From Chryseobacterium viscerum (lineage in GTDB: Bacteria > Bacteroidota > Bacteroidia > Flavobacteriales > Weeksellaceae), in the NCBI RefSeq assembly GCF_002899945.2, contig NZ_PPEG02000005.1, forward strand, positions 62,001 through 126,000: 64,000 nucleotides of DNA, given 5' to 3'. How positions within the stretch are numbered: the stretch's first letter is position 1; each line of letters begins with the position of its first letter. Below the pieces are notes generated by a model, which was not told the origin of the DNA, searched no databases, and saw only the letters and a list, made by a program, of their open reading frames with translations. The position numbers were made by a program, and so were the translations under genes. Shown here one piece after another: positions 54,699 through 62,304 of the stretch.

Positions 54699-56462
54699 AT
54701 GAACAAGAAAATTCAAATATTATCCATATTATTTTTAGGGGTTTCGTCGGTGGCGTTTTCCCAGATCAAGGAGGAAAAACTGGTTCTTAACAAAAAAAGA
54801 GAACCGGAAGTGAAGAAGATCGAGAAGAAGAAGACTTCTGTGGAAACCATTAAAAATTATCCGCCGGAAGAGAAATCTCAGACTCCCGTGAAATATACGA
54901 TCACGGATGTTCCTGCCGTTTCTGACTTCAAAACTTCAACGATTCAGGGAGAGGATGTTGCTCCGAAATTTGACGGAACCGCTCAAAACAATTACTTTCA
55001 GATTGGAATGGGTAATTATGGGAAAGTCTTAGTGGATGGAAACATATCCAAAACCCTGGAAAATAAATTTGAAGTAGGAGCGGATGTTCATGTACTTTCT
55101 ACGAATGGTCTTAAAAAAGAGTATGACTGGAAATCCGGGCAGACTTCAGCGACTATTGGAGCTTTCTTAAACTCTTATGGAGAGAAAGGAAAATTCAATA
55201 TCAATGCTGAATATGGCTTAGACAACTATAATTATTATGGGATTTATGCCATGCAGCCTACCGGTGAACTTGATCTTAAGCAAAAGGTGAATCAGTTTAA
55301 AGTAAACGGGTACTATGATTTTTACTCCAATGAAATCTTAAATGATGTAAGGGTAAAATCATCATTCCTGAAAGATCATTTTGATGCTTCGGAAAACCAG
55401 GTTTCCATTTTGGCTAACTTCTCCAAGCATGCTGTTGAGTTAGGAAAATCAGGAATCAACCTGAATGCTGACCTTGGAGTAGGATTGGACGCTGTGAAGA
55501 CTGATTTTGCAATCAGAGATAAAAACTCTTCCAATTTCTTCAATACGAACCTGACTCCAAAAGTGACGTTCAGAAAAGGAGACTCTTATTTGATGTTAGG
55601 ATCTTCATTCTCTTTCCTGAATGCTAAAAATTCTAACGATCAGCTAGAACAGCAAAAAAATAATAAAGCGTATTGGTTCCCTCAGGCAGAATTCCAGTTT
55701 GCGGCTGCTAAAGAATTCAAATTCTATGGTGGGGTAGACGGAGGTCTGAAACTGAATACGTATGGAGATATGCTGCAGGCGAATCCATTCATCCTTTCTG
55801 ACCAGTTTTTAAAGCCTACAGAGACGAAATATCATTTTTATGTAGGATTGAGAGGGGATATCGATGAAACGCTGAAATATGACTTCTCTGCAGGGTACGG
55901 AAAGATGAGAGATATTATGTTCTTTAAGGCTAACGGTCTTTTTGATAATAATTCTGTTAGCCGTTCCGCATACAACTTTGCCAATACCTTCTCTGCAGTC
56001 TATGATGACGGAAATGTAAGCGATATCAAAGGAAGTGTACAGTATTTCCCGTTAGAAAACCTGATTTTAGACGGAGAATTAAGATTTACAAAATACGATC
56101 TTAAGAATTATGACAATATTTATAACGTTCCTTTATTCAATGCGAGTATCGGGGCAAAATATACAATGCTTGATAAGAAGCTATTGTTAGGATTCAAAGG
56201 GATCTTTGCAAGTGACAGAACTACAAACTCTTATGCAATCGAAGGGATGGGAGCTCCGAATGTGATCTTCCAGTCTACGGAGAATACAAACGATAAAGTT
56301 GGTGGTTACGCTGATTTAAATCTTTCCGCAGAGTATAAAATTCACAAAAATTTCAGTATTTTCGCACTCGGAAATAATCTTCTGAGCTCAAAATACCAGA
56401 CGTACAAAGGATATAAAGTCCTGGGTGCACAGATTCTGGGAGGAGTGAAAATTACTTTCTAA
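54699..56462 (+). CDS. Outer-membrane beta-barrel protein (TonB-receptor-like, no plug)
   Basis: A 587-residue predicted outer-membrane protein. The signal peptide MNKKIQILSILFLGVSSVAFSQ ends at SQ. A Lys/Glu-rich linker (about 22-60) is followed by a barrel (about 90-587), rich in alternating strands such as SATIGAFLNSYGEKGKFNINAEYGL, ending in KVLGAQILGGVKITF with the C-terminal Phe. I see no plug domain or TonB box, so a TonB-dependent receptor is doubtful despite the usual annotation. It is last in the TPR operon. Confidence 0.8.
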   Translation: MNKKIQILSILFLGVSSVAFSQIKEEKLVLNKKREPEVKKIEKKKTSVETIKNYPPEEKSQTPVKYTITDVPAVSDFKTSTIQGEDVAPKFDGTAQNNYFQIGMGNYGKVLVDGNISKTLENKFEVGADVHVLSTNGLKKEYDWKSGQTSATIGAFLNSYGEKGKFNINAEYGLDNYNYYGIYAMQPTGELDLKQKVNQFKVNGYYDFYSNEILNDVRVKSSFLKDHFDASENQVSILANFSKHAVELGKSGINLNADLGVGLDAVKTDFAIRDKNSSNFFNTNLTPKVTFRKGDSYLMLGSSFSFLNAKNSNDQLEQQKNNKAYWFPQAEFQFAAAKEFKFYGGVDGGLKLNTYGDMLQANPFILSDQFLKPTETKYHFYVGLRGDIDETLKYDFSAGYGKMRDIMFFKANGLFDNNSVSRSAYNFANTFSAVYDDGNVSDIKGSVQYFPLENLILDGELRFTKYDLKNYDNIYNVPLFNASIGAKYTMLDKKLLLGFKGIFASDRTTNSYAIEGMGAPNVIFQSTENTNDKVGGYADLNLSAEYKIHKNFSIFALGNNLLSSKYQTYKGYKVLGAQILGGVKITF

Positions 56463-56535
56463 AGCTAGAAGTAGGATAGAAGTAAGAAGGCTCAGCGCCC
56501 TGCTACCTAAACCCTATGATCTGCTACCTGGAATA

Positions 56536-56607
56536 GGCTGCATAGTTTAATGGATAGAACTTTGGATTTCGGCTCCAACAGTGAGGGTTCGAATCCTTCT
56601 GCGGTCA
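56536..56607 (+). tRNA. tRNA-Arg (anticodon UCG)
   Basis: Full cloverleaf. The acceptor stem GGCTGCA / TGCGGTC has two G-U pairs. The D arm is GTTT...GAAC. The anticodon stem TTGGA / TCCAA encloses TTTCGGC with anticodon TCG, reading the Arg codon CGA. The T arm is GAGGG-TTCGAAT-CCTTC. The discriminator is A and CCA is not encoded. It lies 73 nt after the barrel gene. Its 3' end recurs 2.4 kb downstream. Confidence 0.95.
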
Positions 56608-56612
56608 CAAAT

Positions 56613-56636
56613 TGCCCCTTTTTAGGGGCTTTTTTT
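56613..56636 (+). terminator. Terminator of tRNA-Arg
   Basis: GCCCCT-TTTT-AGGGGC stem and T-run beginning five bases after the tRNA; it abuts the next ATG. Confidence 0.8.
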
Positions 56637-56813
56637 ATGGATTATTATAAACAAGGAGATTCTATCGTATGCTTTACAGAAATAGATGGAAAGCAGGCAT
56701 TGCTCAGCCAGAAAGCAACCATGGAGAAAGCAGGAATAAAGGACGTGGATAAGATGCATGGGGAAATAAAGAAAGAGAACCCGGTATCGCCCAAACCAGC
56801 AGTTCCCCAATAA
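56637..56813 (+). CDS. 58-residue small protein after tRNA-Arg
   Basis: ORF from the ATG at 56637, which is the last base group of the tRNA terminator: MDYYKQGDSIVCFTEIDGKQ, then ALLSQKATMEKAGIKDVDKMHGEIKKENPV and a Pro/Lys-rich end. It looks like a small soluble protein of regular composition, and another terminator-like hairpin (AAGCC...GGGCTTTTTG, about 56820-56846) follows it. The start inside the terminator is odd and suggests the gene was placed here by insertion at the tRNA. No family recognised. Confidence 0.5.
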   Translation: MDYYKQGDSIVCFTEIDGKQALLSQKATMEKAGIKDVDKMHGEIKKENPVSPKPAVPQ

Positions 56814-56872
56814 TATACAAGCCTTCTTTTTAAGAGGGCTTTTTGTTATATTTGTGGAAAGCTAAATAATTT

Positions 56873-57604
56873 ATGAGTCAAAAGAGGCCTAAAATAAAGC
56901 CTAGTATAAAAAGAGAAGTTCGGCAAAGGTGTGGATTTGGATGCGTGATTTGTGGAAATCCAATATTTGAATATGATCATATATTGGGATGGGCTAATGT
57001 AAAAAGACACGTAGCAAACGAAATAACCTTATTATGCGACATGCATCATAAAGAGAAAACAACAAAAAGGCTACCTAATTTCTTAGTAATTGAAGCAAAT
57101 AAAACACCCTACAATATTAGAGTAGGCAAAACTTTATCTAAGTGTTTGTATTACTATGGTGATAGTGCAAATGTGGTTTTTGGTTCAATGAGATTTACAA
57201 TGAAAAGAAATGATAATTTTAATTATTTAATTCCTATAACATTTGAAGGCGTATCACCTATAAAAATACGATTTGAAGATCAGATGTGTTTTTTAAATAT
57301 TGAACTACAGGATCCATTAGGAAACATAGTTCTTAAAATAGTAGACAATGAGTTAGTGTTGAATATTGGGATGTGGGATATAGAATTTGTTGGACAAAAA
57401 CTAACTTTAAGAGAGAGAGCATATGAGACTTTTATAGTAGTGATTTTTGAAACTCCGAACACCATTAATTTTATAAAAGGGAAAGTATTTATTAATGGGA
57501 AAGCTTTTTATGTTCATCCTAAAAACGGCCTCCAGTTACCAGGTGGTTTCTTGATGTCTAATGTAACAATAACGGGTGCAAATGGTATTATCGATGGTAG
57601 TTAA
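56873..57604 (+). CDS. HNH-type nuclease-domain protein
   Basis: A 243-residue protein. The N-terminal ~65 residues form an HNH/zinc module: Cys24-x2-Cys27 (GCVICG), Asp35-His36 (YDHIL), Asn49 and Cys55 with His58/His59 (LLCDMHHKEKT). The remaining ~175 residues are beta-rich and unrecognised. HNH proteins include mobile-element, restriction and defence nucleases. It lies in a strongly A+T-rich stretch between the tRNA and a copy of the tRNA 3' end, with codon use unlike the neighbours outside. It may be a restriction/defence effector; unproven. Confidence 0.75.
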   Translation: MSQKRPKIKPSIKREVRQRCGFGCVICGNPIFEYDHILGWANVKRHVANEITLLCDMHHKEKTTKRLPNFLVIEANKTPYNIRVGKTLSKCLYYYGDSANVVFGSMRFTMKRNDNFNYLIPITFEGVSPIKIRFEDQMCFLNIELQDPLGNIVLKIVDNELVLNIGMWDIEFVGQKLTLRERAYETFIVVIFETPNTINFIKGKVFINGKAFYVHPKNGLQLPGGFLMSNVTITGANGIIDGS

Positions 57605-57652
57605 AAAGCAGGTTATAACATTTAGAAAAACAGCCCCTTAATTGGGGCTTTA

Positions 57653-58060
57653 TTATTTCTTAAAAGTTAATTCTTTTCCTTTAAGTGCGAAGAAGGCATT
57701 CTGAAATTGATGCACAAATTCAATTTCCAATTCATTATCAGAATCTCCTAATTTGATTATCCAGCCTTTTGATGGTCTACAAGTAAAATCCAGATGAGAA
57801 ATCCCACTGTCTAATGTGTATACAAATTGGCTTGCAAATTCATCATTTGGATCATATTTTTGACCTTCAAACCCCATGCTAGACTCAAAGCCAAACTTTA
57901 GCAACCATTTCTCAGTTAAAGGAATAGGTATACAAGCATCTGGACGAAGGTCATTAATAAGTACTATGTCTCCAAGATCATGAATATGATATACATATTC
58001 TATGTTTTCATCCTTTTTGTCCAATATATAATTTCCTATGCGTAATTCGTTTGTTTCCAT
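57653..58060 (-). CDS. Phage/mobile-type hypothetical protein (135 aa)
   Basis: A soluble protein beginning METNELRIGNYILDKKDENIEYVYHIHDL and ending HQFQNAFFALKGKELTFKK. Within it, IPIPLTEKWLLKFGFE is a phrase I associate with a small family found mainly in prophages and mobile islands of Bacteroidota. Function unknown. It is the only minus-strand gene in the putative island. Confidence 0.65.
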   Translation of the reverse strand: METNELRIGNYILDKKDENIEYVYHIHDLGDIVLINDLRPDACIPIPLTEKWLLKFGFESSMGFEGQKYDPNDEFASQFVYTLDSGISHLDFTCRPSKGWIIKLGDSDNELEIEFVHQFQNAFFALKGKELTFKK

Positions 58061-58346
58061 AATCCAAATTTAGAATATTTCTATTTGTTTTAAAGAACTT
58101 CAGATTCCTCTTTCTTAGTACGCTTAGGCTGCTACTGACATTCAAGTCCATTCTTAGGTGATACGCTGGTGATGAGAACCCTAAGAGAGTTCCATCTATT
58201 CTCTGTATTGGAGTATTAATATATGCTAATAGATTGCGTAGTTAGAATATACCTTTGAAGAGTTGTTAATAAATACTATGAAACAAAAGATGAAAATACT
58301 TATAATAGCTTAATAATCAAATTATAAAATACATAAAAACTATATT

Positions 58347-58916
58347 ATGAAATTTTCAAGTGATTTAGTCATTTATGATTTAGAAGGAAGTTGCAAAACT
58401 TTTGGAAAAAATAAAATAAGTGAAACTAATATAATAGAAATAGGTGCTGTAAAATTAGACAGGAAAACTTTTGAAATAAAAAGCGAATTCTCAATTTTAA
58501 TAAAACCGAAACATTTTCCAATTCTACCTGAAATTACGGACATTACAAACATTACAAATGAAATGGTTGAAAATGAAAAGTATTTTGATGAAGCAATTCT
58601 CCTGTTTTTAGATTGGTACGGAGAAAAAAACAAATCAACTTTAGCGGGTTGGGGATTGTACTATGACTTACCTCTTTTGAGGAAAGAATTTACGGAATTT
58701 GGATTTGATTATAATCAATACTTTGTTGGCGGAGGTTTTGACATCAGAGCATTGGGTGTCTATTGGCTGGCCAAAAAAAACATCTCTACCTCTGGAATTT
58801 CATTAGAAAGACTTTTAGAAAAAATGAATATAAAAGAAGATTTTACATTTCATAGGGCATTAGACGATGCAAAAGCAACAGCATTAATATTACAACAAAT
58901 TCTTAATGAAAAATAA
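58347..58916 (+). CDS. 3'-5' exonuclease, DEDDh family (ERI-1/KapD-like)
   Basis: A 189-residue exonuclease. The four acidic metal ligands and histidine of the DEDDh fold are visible: Asp11 and Glu13 (YDLEGSC), Asp107 (YYDLPLL), His169 and Asp174 (HRALDDAK). A stand-alone protein of this length usually degrades RNA or DNA 3' ends (DnaQ-like, or ERI-1/KapD-type). It is in the same putative island as the HNH protein. Long A/T-rich leader (over 285 bp to the previous gene); no clear promoter. Confidence 0.86.
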   Translation: MKFSSDLVIYDLEGSCKTFGKNKISETNIIEIGAVKLDRKTFEIKSEFSILIKPKHFPILPEITDITNITNEMVENEKYFDEAILLFLDWYGEKNKSTLAGWGLYYDLPLLRKEFTEFGFDYNQYFVGGGFDIRALGVYWLAKKNISTSGISLERLLEKMNIKEDFTFHRALDDAKATALILQQILNEK

Positions 58917-58970
58917 TTGTTTGCTATTAAATGAATAATCAATTCCAGCAATTTTTAATCAATTTTAAAT

Positions 58971-59029
58971 AAAAGTTGTTCGGAAACTTTCCCTTCTGCG
59001 GTCATAAAGCTCTTTTTTTAGGAGCATTT
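58971..59029 (+). repeat. Second copy of tRNA-Arg 3' end plus terminator (candidate attachment site)
   Basis: CCTTCTGCGGTCA at 58992-59004 is identical to the last 13 nt of tRNA-Arg (56595-56607). It is preceded by GTTCGGAAA, resembling the T loop, and followed by a hairpin-T element (AGCTC...GGAGC, T-run) like the one after the tRNA. It bounds the 2.4-kb stretch with the HNH and exonuclease genes. No integrase was found. Confidence 0.6.
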
Positions 59030-59449
59030 TTATGCTTTACACCCCTTTTTTATACCCTGAAATACAATTATTGATGGTAAAAAAATTAAAAAAAACTTAA
59101 AATTTCATTCTTTACTTTTTAATTTTTTCTTCCTGTCATTGCTTTTTGCGATGGCTAAATCACAAAATTGTGAAAAAAGTAGATTAAACGAGTTGTTTTT
59201 AAGATGCATTAATTGTTTAATAACGATTATTTGTCTTTTAGGTGATGCAATCGGGAACTTCCTCAATTTGTTTAAGTTATATTCAGATGGTGAATCGTTT
59301 TCACTACTATGTTAACCTATTTTTATAATTAAACACCAATGTAAAGATAGTACAACATGCATGGTTACAGGGTTCAATACTATTATGATTACAACTAAAA
59401 TTTCTCCCACCTAGTGGTGAGTAATTTTTTTGTAATGCGGGAAACCCTC
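59030..59449. other. A+T-rich gene-free stretch before the lipoprotein promoter
   Basis: No ORF, RNA or clear promoter is visible over these 420 bp. Noted but unassigned are a hairpin CACAA-AA-TTGTG and a CACC..GGTG inverted repeat at about 59409-59420 shortly before the promoter. The stretch is part of the second putative accretion module. Confidence 0.4.
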
Positions 59450-59518
59450 TTGTATGCTATTTAATATTTTATACCTTTGACCCGTTCTCATGAATAAAAA
59501 GAAAGAAACATGAGAACG
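59450..59518 (+). promoter_or_regulatory. Promoter and leader stem-loop of the lipoprotein gene
   Basis: TTGT at 59450-59453, an 18-nt spacer and TACCTTTG at 59472-59479, a full match to TAnnTTTG. Immediately after the predicted start, CGTTCTCATG (59483-59492) and CATGAGAACG (59509-59518) form a perfect 10-bp stem at the transcript's 5' end. About 140 nt of further leader precede the ATG, so post-transcriptional control is plausible. Confidence 0.62.
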
Positions 59519-59657
59519 AAGTTGAAAAAAATTAACCAAAAAGACTAAAAAACTAATTAATCTATAATACAGACATCTTCTTTATTTTACTATTAATTGT
59601 AATTGGAAATTTGGTTATTTCTATTCATTAATTTTAACAAAAAAATTTAATTTAACC

Positions 59658-60287
59658 ATGAAAAAAACGTTATTTGTACTTTCTGCTCTTTTTTTATTAT
59701 CTTGTAATGGGAATGATGACATGTTAAGCAATTCTCCAGAAGACAAAAATATAGAAAGCAGTGCGAAAGCAAATATGTTCACAGCAGGAACAAAAATTGG
59801 AAATGATATCGAGTTGAAAAATATTACTGATATCGCACCAATAAAAAGTGAATCACCTAATTATGACTTTAAATTTACTAAGCAGCTAGATTTTGGTGGT
59901 AATAAAAAGAAAACAAGTGTTTTGACCGGAGTAGATAATGCAGGTAAAATATATTACTCAACACAGAATGATGGTGTTGTTGATTTTATTGTTCAACCTG
60001 TAGCAGAAGGTGATTATTCAGATGTTTTATATTTAGATGGAGATGGAAATAAAATGTTCAGACTTAAATTAGCTGTTAATGCTACTAAAACTGGAGTAGA
60101 TATCGTATTTTTAGAGTCATATACGAATGTGGATGCTGCAGTTGCACGTCAGAAGTGGAGTCAATGTTTTTCAGCTAGCGCAGGTTCTGCTCTAGGAGTA
60201 AGTGGAGCAGTTGTTTCTGGCTTTACAGGTCCTTGGGGAGTAGCTGGTTGGTATGCAGGTATTGCAGCATATTGTGCATTAGTATAA
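59658..60287 (+). CDS. Lipoprotein with a bacteriocin-like hydrophobic C-terminus
   Basis: A 209-residue exported lipoprotein. Signal MKKTLFVLSALFLLSC, with Cys16 the lipid site, is followed by NGNDD; acidic residues just after the Cys resemble the flavobacterial surface-export signal. The middle (about 40-150) is a soluble domain. The last 40 residues (Cys170 to Cys206) form a Gly/Ala-rich hydrophobic stretch, SASAGSALGVSGAVVSGF, then TGPWGVAGWYAGIAA, bounded by two cysteines. This resembles pore-forming bacteriocin peptides and not an ordinary membrane anchor. The downstream 79-residue membrane protein may be its immunity partner. No homologue recognised; function inferred. Confidence 0.55.
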   Translation: MKKTLFVLSALFLLSCNGNDDMLSNSPEDKNIESSAKANMFTAGTKIGNDIELKNITDIAPIKSESPNYDFKFTKQLDFGGNKKKTSVLTGVDNAGKIYYSTQNDGVVDFIVQPVAEGDYSDVLYLDGDGNKMFRLKLAVNATKTGVDIVFLESYTNVDAAVARQKWSQCFSASAGSALGVSGAVVSGFTGPWGVAGWYAGIAAYCALV

Positions 60288-60306
60288 TAATTATAAACGA
60301 TAAGTT

Positions 60307-60546
60307 ATGAAAAAAGGAAATTTAATAGTATTCATTACATTTTTTATTTTGGGATTATCTATTTTCTATTTTTTAGGAGATAGCAATATTAATGGATCTA
60401 GCCAATATAATATATATATACTAATCTTTGCATTAGTTGCTTTAGTCCCTTTAGTTAAATTCTTAATTCCAGCAACTAAGAAAATGGGTATTGGAACTCC
60501 TTATTTTTTTTCTAATTTATTCAAAAGTATTTTTTCTAAAAAATAA
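60307..60546 (+). CDS. Small two-TM protein, candidate immunity protein
   Basis: A 79-residue protein with two hydrophobic helices (about residues 6-25 and 36-54) and a basic C-terminus rich in Lys (SNLFKSIFSKK). It starts 19 nt after the lipoprotein stop and is followed by a terminator, so both are in one transcript. Small bitopic or two-TM proteins encoded directly behind pore-forming toxins are commonly immunity proteins; that role is an inference here. Confidence 0.55.
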   Translation: MKKGNLIVFITFFILGLSIFYFLGDSNINGSSQYNIYILIFALVALVPLVKFLIPATKKMGIGTPYFFSNLFKSIFSKK

Positions 60547-60569
60547 AAAAATACTATTATAATATTAAA

Positions 60570-60602
60570 AAAGAAGGCGCTGAAAATTTTCAGCGCTTTT
60601 TT
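60570..60602 (+). terminator. Terminator of the lipoprotein unit
   Basis: GCGCTGAAAA / TTTTCAGCGC perfect palindrome flanked by A and T tracts. Confidence 0.85.
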
Positions 60603-60732
60603 ATATCCAAGATTTTAAAGCTTTCAAACCCTATATTAGAATCGTTGATGATTTGAAAAATAATTAGGATAAAGTTCGCATTTTAAAATTGTTATACTCT
60701 ATTAAGACCCGCAAGTTTACTCGAACCCTCTT

Positions 60733-60768
60733 CAAAAGTGTTCGGAAAATGCACCGCTGAGGTCACAA
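60733..60768 (+). repeat. Degenerate tRNA-3'-end-like sequence
   Basis: GTGTTCGGAAAATGCACCGC then TGAGGTCACAA aligns with 58971-59008: both have AAAGT-GTTCGGAAA and end CTGxGGTCA. Compared with the tRNA end (CTGCGGTCA) there is one change, C to A. It is followed by a hairpin-T element (CAACC...GGTTG, about 60780-60812) as after a tRNA. It may mark the far end of a second accretion. Confidence 0.4.
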
Positions 60769-60987
60769 TATAAAATAATCAACCTGCTGTTTTACAGTGG
60801 GTTGGTTGTTTTGTATGTGCTTAAAGTTTTGGTTAAGATAAATGTTGAATTGAAATGATTTTAGAGACTTCAATTGATCTTTATAATAGCAATAAATAAT
60901 TTACCAATTCATTCTGTAATCACTATCACAATATAAATAAGTACCAAACATTACACAGCATTCATTTTTATGTTTAATGGCAAGTTA
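60769..60987. other. Intergenic region
   Basis: Apart from the hairpin at about 60780-60812 I see nothing assignable here; it is A+T-rich and separates the putative island from the sensor-kinase gene. The reverse strand of 60706-60730 reads GGTTCGAGTAAACTTGCGGG, faintly tRNA-like. Confidence 0.35.
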
Positions 60988-62304
60988 TTATTCCAGGAAC
61001 CACATTTCAAATAAGCTTCCTTTTTCTAAGGGTCTGTAATTTAAATACCCTTTGTGTGCTTCGATAATGCTTTTGCTGAGCGTTAAACCTATTCCGGAGC
61101 CGCTAGCCCTGGTTGTAAAAAACGGAAGGAAAATTTTATCTTTAATTTCGTTTGAAACTCCGATTCCATTGTCTTCAACGCTTAGAACGATTCTTTTATT
61201 AAGAATTTTAATCTCTGTTTTGATGATCTTTTCAGAATTGTCTGCAACAGCATAGATGGCATTTATATAAAGATTTATTAAGCATCTTTCGATCATTTTT
61301 TGATCTGCTGAAATCGTTTGATCTTCTAATGAATTGATGATCGTAATATTGTTTTTTTCAAATTCAGGTTTTAGAAAATTAAGTGCAGATTTTACAATTT
61401 GAGTTAAAGAAATGGTTTTAAAAACGGGTTTTGGTAATTCGGCAACTTGTCGGTAATCGTCTACGAAATTCAGTAATTGTTTTGATTTTGAACTAATGAT
61501 CGTTAAGCTTTCCTTCATTTCTTGTTGATCTTCTTTTTCAATAACATCTTGATTGGCAATGTATTCCAAATTCTGAATTAAACTGTTGACCGGCGTCAGC
61601 GTATTGAGAAGTTCATGAGAAATTACCTTCATCAGATTGTTCCATGCGTGCTTTTCTTTCTGTTCGATAATTTTTTGAACAGATTCCAGACTGATGATAC
61701 AGAAACGATTTTTAACATTCTGTACTTTTTTTGTTCTCAAAGAATACGACTGTTTGACATTCTCATTGATTGAAATATCAAAGAATTCCTGTGAGTTTTC
61801 GTAATTCGCGTGTTCTATGATCTTGTAAAAATTGGGCGTTTTAGATTCATATAATTCCCATGAATTGTATTTCGGAATTTGTAGGATTTCCAAAAAAACG
61901 GGATTTACATAAAACACTTCCCATTTATTATTTTTTTCGGAAAGAATCATCAATCCAATTTCCAATTGACTCAAAATTTCTTCATACAGAAGTTTATAGG
62001 AAGAGTGTGAAAGGTGTTCTTCTTTGCTTTGGTAATAAAGTTTTACGGCATTGTCAAACAAACTGTTTTCCTCTGTTTTTGGAAAAAGAGAAAAGTCTTT
62101 TTTCTCAATTGCCAACAATATTTTTTCAGTTTTCTGAATAAATGATAAGGCTGAAAATTGGGCTAGAATAATACACGCAATAGCAATGATCGTAAATAAA
62201 CCGAAATTAATCCACTTATTTTGTGAATAAAAATCAAATGCAAAAATCCCGCTAACGACTGCCAGCAAGATGAAAACTAACCAGATAAATTGCTGTTTTT
62301 TCAT
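60988..62304 (-). CDS. Sensor histidine kinase (PAS-HisKA-HATPase)
   Basis: A 438-residue kinase. Two N-terminal transmembrane segments cover about residues 5-26 and 34-56. A PAS-like domain is about 105-210 (YEILSQLEIGLMILSEKNNKWEVFYVNPVFLEILQIP). HisKA lies about 225-290 with the H-box VISHELLNTLTPVNSLIQ. The HATPase runs about 320-435 with NAIYAVADNSEK, DNGIGVS and GSGIGLTLSKSI. The stop and start are contiguous with the regulator gene (62305), so it belongs to a TCS operon. Its output is the NtrC-type regulator upstream. Confidence 0.93.
   Translation of the reverse strand: MKKQQFIWLVFILLAVVSGIFAFDFYSQNKWINFGLFTIIAIACIILAQFSALSFIQKTEKILLAIEKKDFSLFPKTEENSLFDNAVKLYYQSKEEHLSHSSYKLLYEEILSQLEIGLMILSEKNNKWEVFYVNPVFLEILQIPKYNSWELYESKTPNFYKIIEHANYENSQEFFDISINENVKQSYSLRTKKVQNVKNRFCIISLESVQKIIEQKEKHAWNNLMKVISHELLNTLTPVNSLIQNLEYIANQDVIEKEDQQEMKESLTIISSKSKQLLNFVDDYRQVAELPKPVFKTISLTQIVKSALNFLKPEFEKNNITIINSLEDQTISADQKMIERCLINLYINAIYAVADNSEKIIKTEIKILNKRIVLSVEDNGIGVSNEIKDKIFLPFFTTRASGSGIGLTLSKSIIEAHKGYLNYRPLEKGSLFEMWFLE

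Noticed and set aside
58061-58346. Gene remnant in the gap before the exonuclease
   Set aside because: Fragments such as PKRTKKEESEVL on the minus strand are interrupted by stops and could not be tied to a family.
60706-60730. Reverse-strand T-loop-like sequence as a tRNA
   Set aside because: GGTTCGAG is present but no acceptor or anticodon arms can be built.
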